64,000 bases of DNA from positions 149,001-213,000 of the forward strand of contig JANTQA010000008.1 of the NCBI GenBank assembly GCA_027625915.1, given 5' to 3'. A program made the position numbers and the translations under genes. Origin of the DNA: Anaeramoeba flamelloides. Its lineage: Eukaryota > Metamonada > Anaeramoebidae. Positions 61,424 to 64,000 of this stretch are shown here, one piece after another; position 1 is the stretch's first letter; every line of letters starts with the position of its first letter. The notes below the pieces were generated by a model, which did no database searches, was not told where the DNA came from, and saw only the letters and a list, made by a program, of their open reading frames with translations.

Positions 61424-64000
61424 TTAAAACCAAGGAAATAATTTTGGAGATAGATTTGCAACGAGGGTTAAATTTTGAGCCCTTTCTATTAGTCTTTGAG
61501 CCTCGATATTTACTGGCTCTGTATTTGAAAATTTTGGTGCATTATTTTCAATTTTAGAATAAATATTTTCAACAATGATTTCGGTGTTAGTTTCTAAACC
61601 TTTTTTGATCAATTGTGATAGATCTTCTCTAATAAAGACATTTAAATAATTCTGAACATCAAATTTGGGATTTATTAAAGCCTGTGCAGAACTAGTTATT
61701 ACCGTTCTAAACAAACCAGCTATTCCAATTTTGGTAACTAAATGTTGTATATTTGGTGACAATCTAAAAGGGATTTTCTCATTCTCATCATCATCATTAT
61801 TATTACCGATCTTTTTAAATATTTGATCATTATTATTACCAATCAAATTTTTATAATCATAATTAGGATAAAATTCAAATTGTCTAATTTCCCCAGAACA
61901 AGGAGCAAAAGATATATTGAATACTGAACTATTTCTGACATTTAAAACATATTCCCAAAAGCAATAGGAAGAATATTTTAAAGAAAATTGCTTTTTGAAT
62001 AACCAAAAATCTTCAAAGGTACCGAACAATTTAAAAGCATAGTTATACAACATATTTTCAGGGAAAAATTCCTTTTTAATTTTATTAAAAATCTGTATAT
62101 TATTATACATTTTCTCATTTTTCTGATCATTTCCACCATTCTTATATTTATTAGTTAATTTTAAATATAAATCTAAAGGCTGGTGGATTGACAACTGGGT
62201 TTTAGCATTCGAAAAAGAATAGCAATCACAAAATATTTCATAAATTTGTTCTAAAGACATCTTTTTTTGCTCCTCGCTTATTAATCGAATTTTATTACTT
62301 AATGGCACAATTAAAGGAACATAGCAATTGATGTTTCTTTTTTTGGTCTGCGTATGCCTTTTAAATAATCTGTTTGTTAATCTTAAAAAAAAGGCAAATC
62401 GTTCTTCAGATCTTGCCGATTTTGGATCCTTTATTTTGTCAATCAAAAAATAATATTTTTTGCCATCATCACCAATTAGTTTTATTTTCTTTTGACAAGC
62501 TAGCCAAGTGAAAATGGTATAAATTTCTGGGAAAATTCGATGTATTTTAACGTGATCAGTATAACTAAATTTGATTTTTGATTTATTAAATTCTAAATAT
62601 TGTCCAGGCATTTCCACATTTTCCTCTGGGAAAAATATTTTGGAAATTTTTTCAACAAACATATTTCCATTTCCATTTCCATTTTCTTTTCCCTTTTCAT
62701 TGATCTTATTCTTCTCATCACTTTCCTTTTCATTTCCATTTTCGATTTTGGAGTTATAATTAGTTTGATCGACATTTTCCTCATCAAATAAATCAATATT
62801 TAAGGGATCCAAATTAAATTCTAAATGCTTTTCTAAATTGTCTATTAAATTTTGAGATAAGATTTTTTCGTTTAATTTTTTTATTAAATTTTTTAATTGT
62901 TGAATAATTTTCAATTTTTTTTTATAATTTTTAAATTCATTATTAAAATTGAATTCAGTGTTTAAATAGTTTATTTCATTTGGAGCTAATTCATCACAAT
63001 AAAAATTGATTAATAATTGATTTAACTTTCTATATTTTAATAAATCTTTATTTGGAATAAATTTCTTTAAAATTAAATTTTTAAATTGATTCACCTCAAT
63101 TAATTGTGAATTATTGTTAAATATTTCATTTAATTCATTAAACAACTCATTATCATTGTGTTTATTATTATTCTCTTCGATATCCATTTCTTCTTTCTTA
63201 TTCTCTTCTATGTCCATGTCTTTCTTCTTATTAACATTTTTCTCGTTATTCATTTTTTTTCTTTTGATATTATTTTCAAACAAAAGTTGAAAATAATAAT
63301 AAATAGATTGTGGAAATTTTTTAGAAATTTGTTTGATCAAATATTTAAATTGATTAAAATTTTCATTTGCATTTAGATTTAATTCATTTAAAATTTGGTT
63401 TACCCAAGGTATCCACATAATTAAATTGGAATTTTTAAATATATTTTTTTTCAAATCATTTTTTGTTGATTGTAATGGATTATCATTCCCAATGCCTTTG
63501 ATAAACAGCCATATAATTCTAGGAGCCAAAGAATTTAACCGGTCGCCATTTAATAAAGAAGTTTCATAATAAAATTCGATGGCCTTTTTTGCCCAATTTT
63601 CATTGCCCGTTTTGGAATAAATCAAATCACAGAATCTGGCCCATTTGCCCCAGTTCTGACCCAACTTTTTCGTTATTCTTATTGAATCATAAAAGGCCTT
63701 ATTTGCAAGGCTGAATTCGCCTATCAAAGTCAGGATTTCACCCTTTAAACGTAAATATAACGATTGGTGCGTAGGCGAAGGGAAATGCTTTAATTCTAAA
63801 TTTTTTAATTTATTTAAACCATCACTAATCTTCCCCTCCATCGACATATAGCATTTAGTCTGCTCCTCAAATCTTTTAAAGGCTTGCTCAGCAGTTAAAT
63901 TTGATAATTTTAACACCCGATCAATGGAAGTTAAACAAGTTGAAATTAAACCATGCTTTCTGGCAACTTTAGCATACCGGTTCAAAGTAAAGGCCTTTTG
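61424..64000 (-). CDS. TRRAP/Tra1-like PIKK pseudokinase (C-terminal part)
   Basis: This is the 3' end of a TRRAP/Tra1 gene; the frame stays open at the window edge, so 858 residues are visible and the rest lies beyond 64000. TRRAP/Tra1 is the large scaffold of SAGA/NuA4-type histone acetyltransferase complexes that contacts transcription activators. The visible part starts in FAT-domain helices (KVARKHGLISTCLTSIDRVL, AKKAIEFYYETS, ARFCDLIYSKTGN), then a PI3K-like kinase fold: EMPGQYLEF, RIFPEIYTIFTWLACQKKIK, SARSEERFAFFLRLTNRLF. The catalytic HRD/DFG-type motifs expected of active PIKKs are absent, as is usual for TRRAP. FRLSPNIQHLVTKIGIAGLF precedes a FATC end (AQNLTLVANLSPKLFPWF). Two Asn/Lys/Glu-rich insertions (coding for KKKDMDIEENKKEEMDIEEN and ENGNGNGN) interrupt it. 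No intron is evident. Confidence 0.9.
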   Translation of the reverse strand, partial: QKAFTLNRYAKVARKHGLISTCLTSIDRVLKLSNLTAEQAFKRFEEQTKCYMSMEGKISDGLNKLKNLELKHFPSPTHQSLYLRLKGEILTLIGEFSLANKAFYDSIRITKKLGQNWGKWARFCDLIYSKTGNENWAKKAIEFYYETSLLNGDRLNSLAPRIIWLFIKGIGNDNPLQSTKNDLKKNIFKNSNLIMWIPWVNQILNELNLNANENFNQFKYLIKQISKKFPQSIYYYFQLLFENNIKRKKMNNEKNVNKKKDMDIEENKKEEMDIEENNNKHNDNELFNELNEIFNNNSQLIEVNQFKNLILKKFIPNKDLLKYRKLNQLLINFYCDELAPNEINYLNTEFNFNNEFKNYKKKLKIIQQLKNLIKKLNEKILSQNLIDNLEKHLEFNLDPLNIDLFDEENVDQTNYNSKIENGNEKESDEKNKINEKGKENGNGNGNMFVEKISKIFFPEENVEMPGQYLEFNKSKIKFSYTDHVKIHRIFPEIYTIFTWLACQKKIKLIGDDGKKYYFLIDKIKDPKSARSEERFAFFLRLTNRLFKRHTQTKKRNINCYVPLIVPLSNKIRLISEEQKKMSLEQIYEIFCDCYSFSNAKTQLSIHQPLDLYLKLTNKYKNGGNDQKNEKMYNNIQIFNKIKKEFFPENMLYNYAFKLFGTFEDFWLFKKQFSLKYSSYCFWEYVLNVRNSSVFNISFAPCSGEIRQFEFYPNYDYKNLIGNNNDQIFKKIGNNNDDDENEKIPFRLSPNIQHLVTKIGIAGLFRTVITSSAQALINPKFDVQNYLNVFIREDLSQLIKKGLETNTEIIVENIYSKIENNAPKFSNTEPVNIEAQRLIERAQNLTLVANLSPKLFPWF

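Overview
The window looks like nuclear DNA of an AT-rich unicellular eukaryote. The evidence is spliced genes with GT-AG introns, a Pol III-type 5S rRNA gene, a non-LTR retrotransposon family, a TRRAP/Tra1 gene, signal-peptide plus GPI-tail surface proteins, lysine/asparagine-rich low-complexity insertions, and use of the standard genetic code. Lysine-rich tails and very AT-rich spacers recall amoeboid protists such as Anaeramoeba, but nothing here fixes the species.

Layout: 1-3.2 kb is repeat DNA built of hairpins. At 3.2-5.1 kb (+) is the GPCR-chaperone part of an ANKRD13-family gene with a large basic insertion. A lone 5S rRNA gene lies at 6578-6698. From 8365 to 12087 (-) is a two-exon ABHD17-type serine hydrolase; its 2.1 kb intron holds a truncated LINE and a foldback element. 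The next 10 kb (12.1-22.2 kb) has no gene but holds a tandem duplication, an (AC)n(AT)n tract, a 1.5 kb terminal-inverted-repeat element with a 66-bp perfect palindrome, and a Tc1/mariner-like MITE. At 22.2-23.8 kb (+) is a secreted type-B carboxylesterase. A 5'-truncated LINE at 26.8-28.5 kb was itself hit by a MITE.

Two surface-protein genes follow on the minus strand: a six-exon, 1297-residue cysteine-repeat protein (29.8-34.5 kb) and a two-exon, 792-residue LamG/cadherin-like protein (41.3-44.0 kb). Both have a signal peptide and a C-terminal hydrophobic tail without a cytoplasmic end, so both are predicted GPI-anchored. At 45.4-46.1 kb (-) is an unrecognised acidic protein gene with uncertain introns. 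A 5.8 kb LINE with two RRM-like domains, an APE endonuclease and a reverse transcriptase occupies 50.8-56.6 kb (-), bounded by an 18-bp target-site duplication. A shorter copy sits at 59.6-60.5 kb. The window ends inside the 3' half of a TRRAP/Tra1 gene (61.4-64.0 kb, -).

The host genes do not form an operon or a shared pathway; they are independent units separated by repeat-rich spacers. I see no defence, toxin or CRISPR-like system. The most coherent unusual signal is in the mobile DNA: all four LINE copies are bounded by direct repeats that lie on an A-run to T-run junction, which suggests one insertion-site preference. A nested MITE has a reconstructable TA empty site. Exon structures were worked out by hand from reading frames, splice phase and cysteine spacing, and need transcript data.
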